The notes under the pieces were generated by a model. The model was not told the origin of the DNA. It saw only the letters and a list, made by a program, of their open reading frames with translations, and did no database searches. Below, piece after piece: positions 26,449-34,846 of a DNA stretch of 64,000 nucleotides. The DNA comes from CAZRGV01 sp964599655 (lineage in GTDB: Bacteria > Planctomycetota > Planctomycetia > Isosphaerales > Isosphaeraceae): assembly GCA_964599655.1 (NCBI GenBank), contig CAZRGV010000017.1:1-64000 (forward strand). Direction: 5' to 3'. Each line of letters begins with the position of its first letter. The stretch's first letter is position 1. Made by a program: the position numbers and the translations under genes.

Positions 26449-28716
26449 ATGGCCGATTCGCCCTTCCGCTCGGATCCCGCTGCCTCGAAACGCGCCGAGG
26501 ATCCGGCCACCGCGTGGCGAGCGGCCCTGAAGCGGTACGAGCCCACCAGGCTTTGCTCGATCCTCCACGCGCTGGGACGCGAGGACGACCGAAGTCCGAA
26601 AGCCTCGGTACTGGCGGATCGAATCGCCGATGTCTTGACGGAACCCGAGAACCTGGAGCCGATTCGTGAGTCGCTGGGAACCGGTCCGCGCCTGGTCCTC
26701 GGGCTGGCCTCGTTCACCGAAACGTTCACGTTTCCGGCGCCTGGACTGGCGCACACGCTTCGCGCGCTCGGCCTCAATCCGGCCAGCGCGGTAGAACCGC
26801 TTCTGAACGTCGGGCTTGCCGCCGCGCGGCGAGGGGACGCTTCTCAGGACCCGATTCCCTTCGACGGCCTCTTTGACAAGGACGTGGCGTCGTCGGCGAT
26901 CGACATCCTGGTTGCCCCCTCCGCCGTCTCGGTCGCACCGACGATCGTGCCGGACGGGGCAGAGCTCCCGGTCGCCGGGACGGCCGGGCAAATCCGAGAG
27001 GCCGACGGCCTCGAACCGATCGTCCGACTCGCGGCGCTCTGGCAAAGGCTCGTCGACGCGCCCCTTCGCCAGACGCAGCAACGACTCCTCTACAAGCGCG
27101 ACCGAGAACGGCTCCACGAGGACCCGGTTCTCGCCGGGCCCATCTCCGACGCCCTCGAGCCCTTGCCGGACATGGTTCCCCTCTGGCTGTCGCTGGCTCG
27201 GAGAATCGGTCTGGTCGCCGACGAACCCGGCACCGACCGGGTCATCGCGGCACCGGCCGAATTCTGGAGTGAACATGCCTTCCACTTACCCCAGATGCTC
27301 GCCGTAAGTTGGTTGACCCTCTCGAACTGGCATGAGCTGGCTGGGTTTCAAGACGTTGATGGCGCCGGACGACTGGCCCTCCCGTTTGCGCGCCCCGCCG
27401 TGATGCTCTGGCTCGCCTCGAAGCCCGAAGGGGCCTGGGTCGCTCTGGACGACCTCGCGTCGCATCTGCGATCCGTTTCGCCCGACTGGGACCGTCTTGC
27501 CCTGGAGCTTCCCCCGCAATCGGCCCTCACCGGCCGGAAGGGCCCGCGGGGCAGGACGTCCGATTCCGTGGCCGACACGCAAGGCGTGCTCCGAGCCATG
27601 CTGCTGGGCCCGGCGTACCAGCTCGGGCTCGTCCGGTCCGCGCGGGAGATTCCTGGTGGGCGGGAACTCGTCCAGATCACGCCCCTCGGACGCTACGTCC
27701 TGGCCCTGGCACCGCCTCCACCGCCTCGACCCGAATTCTCGCACTTTCTGTTCGTCCAGCCGAATTTCGAGGTGATTGCCTATCGTCAGGGTTTGAATCC
27801 CTTCCTCATCGGTTTGTTCAGTCAGTTCTTGACGTGGTCACAACTCGGTGCCGCCCTGGAGATGAAACTGACCGCGGATTCGGTCTACCGCGGACTGGAA
27901 TGCGGTCTGACGCTCGACCGGATGCTCGAACGCCTCCAGCGCCACAGCGCTCGCCCTCTGCCGGCCGGCGTGGCCGAGGCGCTGAGAACCTGGACTCAGC
28001 GTCGCGAGCGGATCGTCTTCCATTCGTCCGCCACGCTCATCGAATTCGCGTCGGCCGATGACCTGGAATCCGCGCTCGAAGACTGGTCGACCACGAACGG
28101 CGATGGCGAACGGCCCACGAAGCTGACCGACCGACTTCTCCTCGTCGTGGATGAAACCGGTATCCCTTTCCACCGCTTCCGGATTTCCGGCTCGCGTGAC
28201 TACCGAAGAGAATCCGAGCCTTGCGTGGAGGTCGAGCCCGACGGCATCACATTGGCGGTCGACCTCACGCGCTCCGACCTCTTCATCGACGCCGAACTCG
28301 CCCGCCTCGCCGATCCGATCCCCCTCGAACGTCGGACCAATCCCGGCGAGTTACCCCGTCGTCGCTACCGGATCTCGACGGATTCCATCGCGCGCGCCTT
28401 CGACGAGGGACTCACCCCTAACGAGATTGAACATTGGTTCGAGCAACGCACGGGTGAACCCTGTCCGGCCGCCACGCGTTTGCTGATTCATGCCGCCAGC
28501 GCCTCTCCCGAACCGATCGTTGCCACGCGGCTCCTCGTGCTTCGCGTCTCTCGCCCCGACCTGATCGAAGGCTTGCTCCAGCATCCGTTGACACGGGACT
28601 ACCTCGGTGAGCGTCTCGGGCCGACGACCGTTGTTGTCCCCGAGTTTGCGCTCGAGGGCCTTCGCCGCGCCCTCGATCCACTCGGGCTGAAGGTCGAGTG
28701 GAACGACGCCTCCTGA
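26449..28716 (+). CDS. XPB/Ssl2-like helicase-associated protein
   Basis: A 755-residue protein with no helicase motifs of its own. Residues about 400-560 match the helicase-associated domain of XPB/Ssl2: LVQITPLGRYVLALAPPPPP, then FLFVQPNFEVIAYRQGLNPF and LERLQRHSARPLPAGVAEAL. The N-terminal half looks like repeated winged helices (ARRIGLVADEPG, ATLIEF-type elements further on). The length is nearly the same as mycobacterial Rv0862c, which lies beside XPB in those genomes. It probably binds XPB or DNA next to it. The ATG at 26449 follows GAGGATCG and lies 13 bases after the small gene. A strong hairpin follows about 180 bases downstream. Confidence 0.82.
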   Translation: MADSPFRSDPAASKRAEDPATAWRAALKRYEPTRLCSILHALGREDDRSPKASVLADRIADVLTEPENLEPIRESLGTGPRLVLGLASFTETFTFPAPGLAHTLRALGLNPASAVEPLLNVGLAAARRGDASQDPIPFDGLFDKDVASSAIDILVAPSAVSVAPTIVPDGAELPVAGTAGQIREADGLEPIVRLAALWQRLVDAPLRQTQQRLLYKRDRERLHEDPVLAGPISDALEPLPDMVPLWLSLARRIGLVADEPGTDRVIAAPAEFWSEHAFHLPQMLAVSWLTLSNWHELAGFQDVDGAGRLALPFARPAVMLWLASKPEGAWVALDDLASHLRSVSPDWDRLALELPPQSALTGRKGPRGRTSDSVADTQGVLRAMLLGPAYQLGLVRSAREIPGGRELVQITPLGRYVLALAPPPPPRPEFSHFLFVQPNFEVIAYRQGLNPFLIGLFSQFLTWSQLGAALEMKLTADSVYRGLECGLTLDRMLERLQRHSARPLPAGVAEALRTWTQRRERIVFHSSATLIEFASADDLESALEDWSTTNGDGERPTKLTDRLLLVVDETGIPFHRFRISGSRDYRRESEPCVEVEPDGITLAVDLTRSDLFIDAELARLADPIPLERRTNPGELPRRRYRISTDSIARAFDEGLTPNEIEHWFEQRTGEPCPAATRLLIHAASASPEPIVATRLLVLRVSRPDLIEGLLQHPLTRDYLGERLGPTTVVVPEFALEGLRRALDPLGLKVEWNDAS

Positions 28717-28892
28717 GCGATTCGCGGACGCCGAACCCATGCTCGTACGCTCTGTTGCTTCCGCTCCCGGATTGATGGATCTCACTTCGCGTGAACAAGT
28801 CGTTGGTTGTTGTCCGAACACCGCCCGCCGAACCTCACGCGGTCGATCGGCCTGAATCCGCATCGTGGTTCTCGATTGCCGATCGGCCAAAA

Positions 28893-28935
28893 CGAGCCTC
28901 CCGCGAAACCCCTCAAGGGGCTTGCGGGAGGCTCG
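28893..28935. terminator. Bidirectional intrinsic terminator
   Basis: A 12-base stem CGAGCCTCCCGC with its complement, enclosing a second small CCCC/GGGG stem, between two converging genes. On the minus strand it is followed by TTTT. It should end transcription of the XPB run and of the thioredoxin-trypsin gene. Confidence 0.65.
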
Positions 28936-29000
28936 TGCACGGTTCTTCGTCATTCGAGTCTCAATGCGACCGGCAGACCCTTCGGAAACCAGGGTCCGGG

Positions 29001-30722
29001 CTAATTCCGCGACGGATTGGCGGAACGCCAGCCTTGGCTCGAGCGATTGACGCCCTTCGATGTCGGGGCCTTCGACGGAGCGGTGTCGAGGTCGGGAGCC
29101 GAGGCGAAGAGGTCGCTGTCCGCGGAGGGGGAGATTTCCAGCCTGGTCGTTCGAGGCTGTTCCGGCTCGCGCTCAAGAACCGCCGATCGGGACGAATCGA
29201 TCGAGGACGAACGGTGATCGGTCGCCGCCGACGCCAATCTCGAGACCTCCGGCGCTGGGGCGGGCTTCCAGTGCGATCGCCCCTTCGACGCCGGGAATCC
29301 AGACTCGTCCGGCTCCGGAGCGACTTCCGTGATCTCCGGCAAATGCACGTTCATCAGCTCGGGCGGCGGAATCGGAATCATCCCACGATCGTTGACCTGG
29401 GGTGACTGAGCCCGGAGCTTCGAGGCGCCGGCGCCAGCCGTGGACGCCGCCGCGATCGACGGGACTCTCGAGCGGGCGGGTCGATCCTCGCTGGCGATCA
29501 TCACGTCGGATCGGGACGGCAGCCGATCCGGTGAGGCATAGCAGACCGTCAATGGCACGCCCGTCTTGGTCTTGTTGCGGTCGAGCATGCGGTGAATGGT
29601 CTTCGGCGATGCGTAAAGGCCGTGGGCGCCTCGTGGACCGTCGTTGAAGTCGCAGACTCCGGCCACCAGGCCGTCGAGGGTGAACAGGCCGCCGCCTGAT
29701 CGCCCCTGCTTGGGCGGATAGGCGCACTCGGTGGCGTCGTAAAGCCCCTTCTCGGTCTGGAGTCGAATGTGAGGTCGAGTCACCCAGGTGCTCCAGGCCG
29801 TGGCGTCGTTCCCCTCCGAGCAGCCCACCGTGGTGAGCGGCATCTTTTCGCGAGGGGTCCAGTCGGCCGGAACGACCCGTGAAAACGGGAGCCGCCGGCC
29901 CGGTCGAATCCGGATCAAGCCCACATCACCCGCGAAGTCGTAGTCGATCGCCTCGCCGGGAATGTCGGTCTCGGTGGGGTGCACCTGGGGAGTCCGCGTT
30001 CCGCTGAGCTTCCCATCGAAAAGGTCGACGCGGATTTTCAAGGGGAATCGTGAAGGATGGGGCTGCTGCGAAACGCCATCAATATGGAAGATATGAGCGC
30101 ATGTCAGGATGATGGACTCTTCAGGCGTGCTGTAAATGAGCGTGCCCGAGCCATAGCCGATGACCGGCCTGGGCCGGGCGAGGTGATTGATGATCTTGAT
30201 CCGCACCACGGTTTCCCAGGGGTGGTACGGGCTGTCCGTTTTGGCGGCCTCGGCCCCGTTCTCGGCATGGTCCTGGCGCCCGGGGGTCGGACTGGCCTGG
30301 TCCTCGGCCTCGTCCTGGTTTGGGATGAGTTCCTCGCCGGTTTCCTCGGGCGAATCGGCCTGTGCCACCACGTTCTTCGCCTGCCGCTGGTCAAAACGGG
30401 CCAGGGACTTGCGGTAGAGGCTGGCCAGGTCGTTCGCGGGCCGGGCACCGGAGATCCGGCCGAGCTCGCGACCGTTCGGTTCCACGACGATGAACGTCGG
30501 AACGCCGGTGACGTTGTAGCGTTGGGCGAGTTCGGGGTAACGATCGATATCGACGGGTTTGATGGGATAGCCCTTGCGCGCGAGGTCCTCGACGGCGGGC
30601 TTCATCTGCTGGCAAGGTCCGCACCAGGTGGCGGTGAAGTCGAGGATCAAGGGGCGATCTCGATCCGCCGCCGCGTTGGCCGTGGTGGCAAGGAGGGCCA
30701 GCAGCAGGTTCGCGATGGTCAT
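29001..30722 (-). CDS. Thioredoxin-trypsin-like protease fusion, exported
   Basis: A 573-residue protein with three parts. Residues 1-18 look like a signal peptide ending near ANA-AAD. Residues about 20-110 are a thioredoxin fold with the active site TWCGPC (Cys34, Cys37) and the cis-Pro in GVPTF (about residue 75). After an acidic linker, residues about 165-400 are a trypsin-like serine protease with His210 in LTCAHIF, Asp266 in GDVGLI and Ser342 in GRSGGGLF. The last 170 residues are low-complexity, rich in Pro, Ser and Arg. The likely location is the periplasm or cell surface. The combination could join disulphide exchange to proteolysis, but substrates are unknown. It is a single gene. 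Confidence 0.85.
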   Translation of the reverse strand: MTIANLLLALLATTANAAADRDRPLILDFTATWCGPCQQMKPAVEDLARKGYPIKPVDIDRYPELAQRYNVTGVPTFIVVEPNGRELGRISGARPANDLASLYRKSLARFDQRQAKNVVAQADSPEETGEELIPNQDEAEDQASPTPGRQDHAENGAEAAKTDSPYHPWETVVRIKIINHLARPRPVIGYGSGTLIYSTPEESIILTCAHIFHIDGVSQQPHPSRFPLKIRVDLFDGKLSGTRTPQVHPTETDIPGEAIDYDFAGDVGLIRIRPGRRLPFSRVVPADWTPREKMPLTTVGCSEGNDATAWSTWVTRPHIRLQTEKGLYDATECAYPPKQGRSGGGLFTLDGLVAGVCDFNDGPRGAHGLYASPKTIHRMLDRNKTKTGVPLTVCYASPDRLPSRSDVMIASEDRPARSRVPSIAAASTAGAGASKLRAQSPQVNDRGMIPIPPPELMNVHLPEITEVAPEPDESGFPASKGRSHWKPAPAPEVSRLASAATDHRSSSIDSSRSAVLEREPEQPRTTRLEISPSADSDLFASAPDLDTAPSKAPTSKGVNRSSQGWRSANPSRN

Positions 30723-31637
30723 GACTGACGGACTCCTTTCCCCGGGGTCATCCCGTCATGTCGCGCCGGGGTTCCGGCGGACATGAAACGACCTCGACGA
30801 TGGGTGCGCGCCGCGGATCGACGCGCCGGCCTCGTCGAGGCTCGGACCGCGAACCGCAAGGAGCCAGTTCGATGCGCCGGTGGAAGGACCACGCGCCCGA
30901 GATCGGGCACCGGCGCCGAAAGAAGGGGAGTAATGGCGAGTGGTGGACGTCCGTGTCGGGTAAGGACCCCGACCCTTCCATGGGCTGGCCTTGGATTCTC
31001 GGCCCGACGGTCCCCCGTCGTGGGGGGCCGCGCCCCAACCCTCGTCTCGTGACCTGGGATCGGCGTTTTCTCGGAAATGCCGTCGCGGTCCCGGCGTGGG
31101 GTCGGGTCCGCGCTGATCGCTTCCTCCGTGCTCGCTGGCGGCCGGACCCTCTTGATCCAGCCCTTCCGATCAACGGACGGCGTCGCGTTCACCGCGGTGG
31201 GCCTCTTTTACTCGGAGTCGGTCTGTCTTGCCAGATCATTTGTCGGCAATCCGACCGAGCCTCTTGAGAGACTCGGCCGATTTTTGGTTCATCGACCTGG
31301 CCGACGCGCGAATTGAACCGAAAACCGGATTCTCCGAGCCCCGAGACCTCACCGTGATCACGACCCCCTCAATCATCACGCCAGGGGAGAAACGCCTCCG
31401 CAAAATCCGATCCCTCCCGGCGATCGGCACAGACCGAGCGCGGAAACATCCAGGCCAGGCTGGAGGGACATTGTCGACGCATCGAGGGTCCACCAACGGC
31501 ATGACGGCGCAACAGATCCTCGATGAGGCGGCCTCGACGTCGAGACCGCCCCTGGCCGTCCCGGACGAAACGAACCCGAGACCCGTCAAGCCTCGAGCGG
31601 ACGGAAGGTTGCGACGGGCCCCGGAACGGTGGACCGA
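30723..31637. other. Long gene-free region
   Basis: About 915 bases between the start of the thioredoxin-trypsin gene and the 3' end of the DUF1080 gene, both minus-strand. Open frames exist on both strands, but none has family signatures or a ribosome site. At about 31251-31279 a hairpin (CCGAG and CTCGG arms) is followed on the plus strand by ATTTTTGG, which looks like an intrinsic terminator for a plus-strand transcript. No promoter or gene for that transcript was identified. This could hold a degraded gene or a small RNA. Confidence 0.4.
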
Positions 31638-32279
31638 TCAGTCGAGGGTCTTGATCGCCAGATCCTTGAACCGAACCTCCATGGGAGGGCCGGCGTGGAC
31701 CTGCAACGCGATGATGCCGGTCTTCGGGAACAGTTCGTCTTCGCGGTCGATGATGGTCGTTCCATTCAGGACGGCCGTCAGGTGGTTGCCCTTCATGGTG
31801 ATCACGAAGTCGTTCCAGTCTCCTTTCTTCGCGATCTCGGCGGCTTTCTCGGGGGGATAGCGTTCGATGATGCCCCGCTTGCCACGCTCGTCGTAGAGAA
31901 CTCCCCAGTAGCCGTCGGCGATGTCGACCTGCGGGCCGGCCACCGCGCCGTTGTCGGCCCGATGGCTCCGGACCTGGATGCCCGAGTTGCCATTGAGGAT
32001 CTTCACCTTGGCTTTGAGCACGAAGTTGACGTGAGGCGCCTCGGTGACAAGAAACTCGTTCTTCTTGAGTTGCCCCTGGCGGGTCCGGCCGACAATCTCC
32101 CCGTTCTCGACGCTCCAGATGGTGGTATCGTCCGGCTGAACCCAGCCCGAGAGGTCCTTGCCGTTGAACAGGGGCTTGAACCCCTCGTCGTCGGCCGCGA
32201 ACGACGGCCGACCGCTCGTGAGCAAGGCAAGGCAGGCCAGTGCGGCCATCCCAAACAACGCGTTCCGGTGGCGAGTCAT
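31638..32279 (-). CDS. DUF1080 family secreted protein
   Basis: A 213-residue exported protein. The N-terminus has a hydrophobic signal peptide ending about ASFAADDEG. The body is a DUF1080 (3-keto-disaccharide hydrolase / LamG-like) beta-sandwich, with FKPLFNGKDLSGW early, GIQVRSHRADN in the middle, and IIALQVHAGPPMEVRFKDL at the end, all typical of the family. The family is greatly expanded in planctomycetes and thought to act on polysaccharides; the substrate is unknown. Length is normal. The ATG at 32279 follows AGAGAG. It is divergent from hpnC, with about 270 bases between them. Confidence 0.88.
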   Translation of the reverse strand: MTRHRNALFGMAALACLALLTSGRPSFAADDEGFKPLFNGKDLSGWVQPDDTTIWSVENGEIVGRTRQGQLKKNEFLVTEAPHVNFVLKAKVKILNGNSGIQVRSHRADNGAVAGPQVDIADGYWGVLYDERGKRGIIERYPPEKAAEIAKKGDWNDFVITMKGNHLTAVLNGTTIIDREDELFPKTGIIALQVHAGPPMEVRFKDLAIKTLD

Positions 32280-32548
32280 GGTCGATTGCTCTCTGGTTTG
32301 GTTTCCGCGTGAAAACGACCCCGAAGAGGGGTCGGCCTCATGCCCGGCACTTGTAACCGGCCCGACCGGAAGGGTCAACCATCCACTATCCGTTGGATCG
32401 CTCGTGGGCCGCGGCGTCCTGTCCGAACGCGCTCGAATGGCGGCGTGATCCGGATTTCGTGCCTCTGGGCAGACGACCCCGGAGCAGAGTAGAATCGGTT
32501 CTCCGCTCGCGAACCATCCGGACGTCTTGCTTGCCCGAGCGCTGCCTC

Positions 32549-33550
32549 ATGAGTTTCGCCGACGATCTCCGCCGGTTCGGCCCCGACGCATCGACCTCCG
32601 TCCGCCGTGACGAGGCCCTGGCGTACTGCGCCCGGTTGACGGCGACTCACTACGAGAACTTCAGCGTCGTCACCTGGCTGACGCCCCGCGAGCTTCGACC
32701 CGCCTTCCAGGCGGTGTATAGCTTCTGTCGATGGTCGGACGACCTGGGAGACGAGGTTGGCGATCGCCAGCGTTCTCGGGAGCTGCTCGGCTGGTGGCGT
32801 GGCGAGTTGCGGAACCTCTACAAGGGTCAGGCCCGCCACCCGGTCATGATCGCGCTCCAGGACGTGGTTCCGCGCTTCCAGATTCCAAGCAGGCCGTTCG
32901 AGGACCTGATCTCCGCCTTCGAGCAGGATCAGGAGGTTCTCGAGTATGAGACCTACGAGCAACTCCTCGACTACTGCTCTCGATCGGCCAATCCGGTCGG
33001 CCACCTCGTTCTTTACCTCGGCCGCTGTTTTGACGAGACCAACGCCCGGCTTTCCGACGCCACATGCACGGCGCTTCAGCTTGCCAACTTCTGGCAGGAT
33101 GTCGCACGGGATCTGGCCATCGGCCGGATCTATCTGCCCCGAGAGGATCGGAGACGTTTCGGTGTCGCCGGCGACGACCTCCGGGCGCTCCGGTTCACGC
33201 CCGAGTTCGCGGCGTTGTTGTCGTTCGAGGTTGAGCGGGCCCGCGACCTGTTCCGGCAAGGCTGGCCGCTGGTCGAACGAATGCCTCGGGAACTGGCTGT
33301 GGATGTCGATCTGTTCACGCGAGGGGGTCTTAAGATCCTGGAGCGGATCGAGGCCCAGGGATTCGACGTCCTCTCGTCGCGCCCGGAGGTCAGTAAATCG
33401 GCGAAGCTTGGCCTGCTGTTGCGGGCCGTTTTTGGGCGGTCGCCACTTGCCGGACGCCCTCGAGCCGGAGGCCGATCGGGGAAACCGCGACACCCTTCCA
33501 GCGGTTCGCCGGCCGCCGAGGTCGCGGTCGGGAAGGGGAGGGGAGCATGA
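32549..33550 (+). CDS. hpnC: Squalene synthase-like enzyme HpnC (hydroxysqualene synthase)
   Basis: A 333-residue trans-isoprenyl diphosphate synthase-fold enzyme. By homology it converts presqualene diphosphate to hydroxysqualene in the three-enzyme route to squalene. The first Asp-rich motif is FCRWSDDLGDE (about residues 58-68), and the second, LQLANFWQDVARDLAIGRIY, lies near residue 175. These sit at the same places as in HpnC of other bacteria. The last 50 residues are basic and Gly/Pro-rich beyond the family core. The ATG at 32549 was chosen over an upstream start because it begins at the first family strand. Its stop overlaps the start of hpnD by four bases. Confidence 0.92.
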   Translation: MSFADDLRRFGPDASTSVRRDEALAYCARLTATHYENFSVVTWLTPRELRPAFQAVYSFCRWSDDLGDEVGDRQRSRELLGWWRGELRNLYKGQARHPVMIALQDVVPRFQIPSRPFEDLISAFEQDQEVLEYETYEQLLDYCSRSANPVGHLVLYLGRCFDETNARLSDATCTALQLANFWQDVARDLAIGRIYLPREDRRRFGVAGDDLRALRFTPEFAALLSFEVERARDLFRQGWPLVERMPRELAVDVDLFTRGGLKILERIEAQGFDVLSSRPEVSKSAKLGLLLRAVFGRSPLAGRPRAGGRSGKPRHPSSGSPAAEVAVGKGRGA

Positions 33551-34416
33551 GTGTTCCTCTTCCCGAGAGCTATCGGTTCTGCGCCGAGCTTTCCCGCCGG
33601 GAGGCGAAGAACTTCTATTACAGCTTCCTGCTGCTGCCTCCCTCTCACCGCCGGTCGATGTGCGCCCTCTACAGCTTTATGAGGCACACCGACGACCTGG
33701 CGGACGAACCGGGAACCCTGGAGTCGAAGCAAGCCGCGCTGGAGTCCTGGCGGGCTGACCTCGACCACGCGCTGGGCGGTCGCGCCGAGGCCTGGCCGGG
33801 CCTTCCGGCCCTGGCCGACACGGTTCAACGTCACGCGATTCCCGCACGCCATCTGTTCGAGGTCATCGAAGGGGTCTCGATGGATCTGGAACCCCGGCCG
33901 TTTTGCACCTTCGAGGAGCTTTACGCCTATTGCTACCGGGTGGCGTCGGCCGTCGGGCTCTGCTGCCTTCATATCTGGGGCTATCGCTCTGAAGGCGGCC
34001 GGGCGGAGGCCCTGGCGGAGTCCTGCGGGATCGCCTTGCAGCTGACCAACATCCTGCGGGACGTTCGCGAAGACGCTCAGCGCGGACGGATCTACCTGCC
34101 TCGCGAAGACCTGGAGCAGTTTGGCGTGACGCCCGAGGATCTGATCTCGGCGCGGATGGACGGGAAGATCCGCGCCTTGTTCGAATTCGAGGGACGACGC
34201 GCCTACGATTACTATGCAAGAGCGCTGCCGCTCGTCCGGCTCGTCGCACCCGTGGGCCGGCCCGTACTGCGGGCCATCGTCGGCATTTACCGGGCGTTGC
34301 TGGACGAGATCGCGCGTCGAGGTTACGACGTCCTCACGCGCCGGGTCTCCGTGCCTTCCTGGCGCAAAGCGGCCATCACGGTTCGATCGCTGGCCGGCGG
34401 ACTCCCCGCTCACTGA
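33547..34416 (+). CDS. hpnD: Presqualene diphosphate synthase HpnD
   Basis: A 289-residue enzyme of the squalene/phytoene synthase family. It joins two farnesyl diphosphates to presqualene diphosphate, the first step of the bacterial HpnCDE route. Asp-rich motif 1 is FMRHTDDLADE (about residues 44-54) and motif 2 is LQLTNILRDVREDAQRGRIY (about 165-185). The second region ends in LPREDLEQFG, shared by the family. Length fits HpnD (about 280). Translation is coupled to hpnC by an ATGA overlap. A small membrane protein gene follows 24 bases downstream, before hpnE. Farnesyl diphosphate must come from genes outside the window. Confidence 0.93.
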   Translation: MSVPLPESYRFCAELSRREAKNFYYSFLLLPPSHRRSMCALYSFMRHTDDLADEPGTLESKQAALESWRADLDHALGGRAEAWPGLPALADTVQRHAIPARHLFEVIEGVSMDLEPRPFCTFEELYAYCYRVASAVGLCCLHIWGYRSEGGRAEALAESCGIALQLTNILRDVREDAQRGRIYLPREDLEQFGVTPEDLISARMDGKIRALFEFEGRRAYDYYARALPLVRLVAPVGRPVLRAIVGIYRALLDEIARRGYDVLTRRVSVPSWRKAAITVRSLAGGLPAH

Positions 34417-34440
34417 CCATTCCAGACAGGGGAGGTCCGC

Positions 34441-34821
34441 TTGGACGGCAACACAACGCAATCGGTCCGGCAGACGCGAGGCGCATCCGCCTCCTCGTCG
34501 CGATGGTGGACGCTGCTCGACCTTCTGGCCATCGGCGTGTTGACCGCCGTGCCGTTCGTCGGCCATCGGATGCTTTCGCGCGAACCGGTCGATCCCGGTC
34601 CGGTGGTGATCCTGATCAGCCTGACCGTCGCGTCGTTTGGCGAACTCGGCTGGTGCATCGCCCGACGACGCGGAGCCAACCCGCTCGGCGGATTCTGGCT
34701 GGGCCTGGCGCTTGGGCCGTTCGGACTGTTCCTCGCCGCGTCGCTCGACAGGCCGTCGGTTGAGGCTGGACCCAACAAGGCCGGAACACCGGCGGAACCC
34801 GGCTCCCAGATTCGCGTCTGA
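34441..34821 (+). CDS. Small membrane protein inside the hpn operon
   Basis: A 126-residue protein not recognised. It has three probable membrane segments (about residues 25-40, 53-72 and 84-100), short loops and a cytosolic-looking Pro-rich tail. A TTG start at 34441 has GGGGAGG five bases before it, a strong site, so coding is likely. It lies 24 bases after hpnD and 25 before hpnE, on the same strand. Membrane location and position suggest a link to squalene or hopanoid handling, but no family or motif supports a function. Confidence 0.6.
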   Translation: MDGNTTQSVRQTRGASASSSRWWTLLDLLAIGVLTAVPFVGHRMLSREPVDPGPVVILISLTVASFGELGWCIARRRGANPLGGFWLGLALGPFGLFLAASLDRPSVEAGPNKAGTPAEPGSQIRV

Positions 34822-34846
34822 GATCCACTGTTTCCGAGGTACCCCT

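Noticed and set aside
25958..26530. A 190-codon plus-strand frame overlapping the XPB end and the small gene
   Set aside because: It overlaps two better-supported genes in other frames and its translation is Arg/Pro-rich without a domain.
30758..31267. A 169-codon plus-strand open frame in the gene-free region
   Set aside because: Arg/Pro-rich translation with no domain and no ribosome site, on a strand without neighbouring genes.
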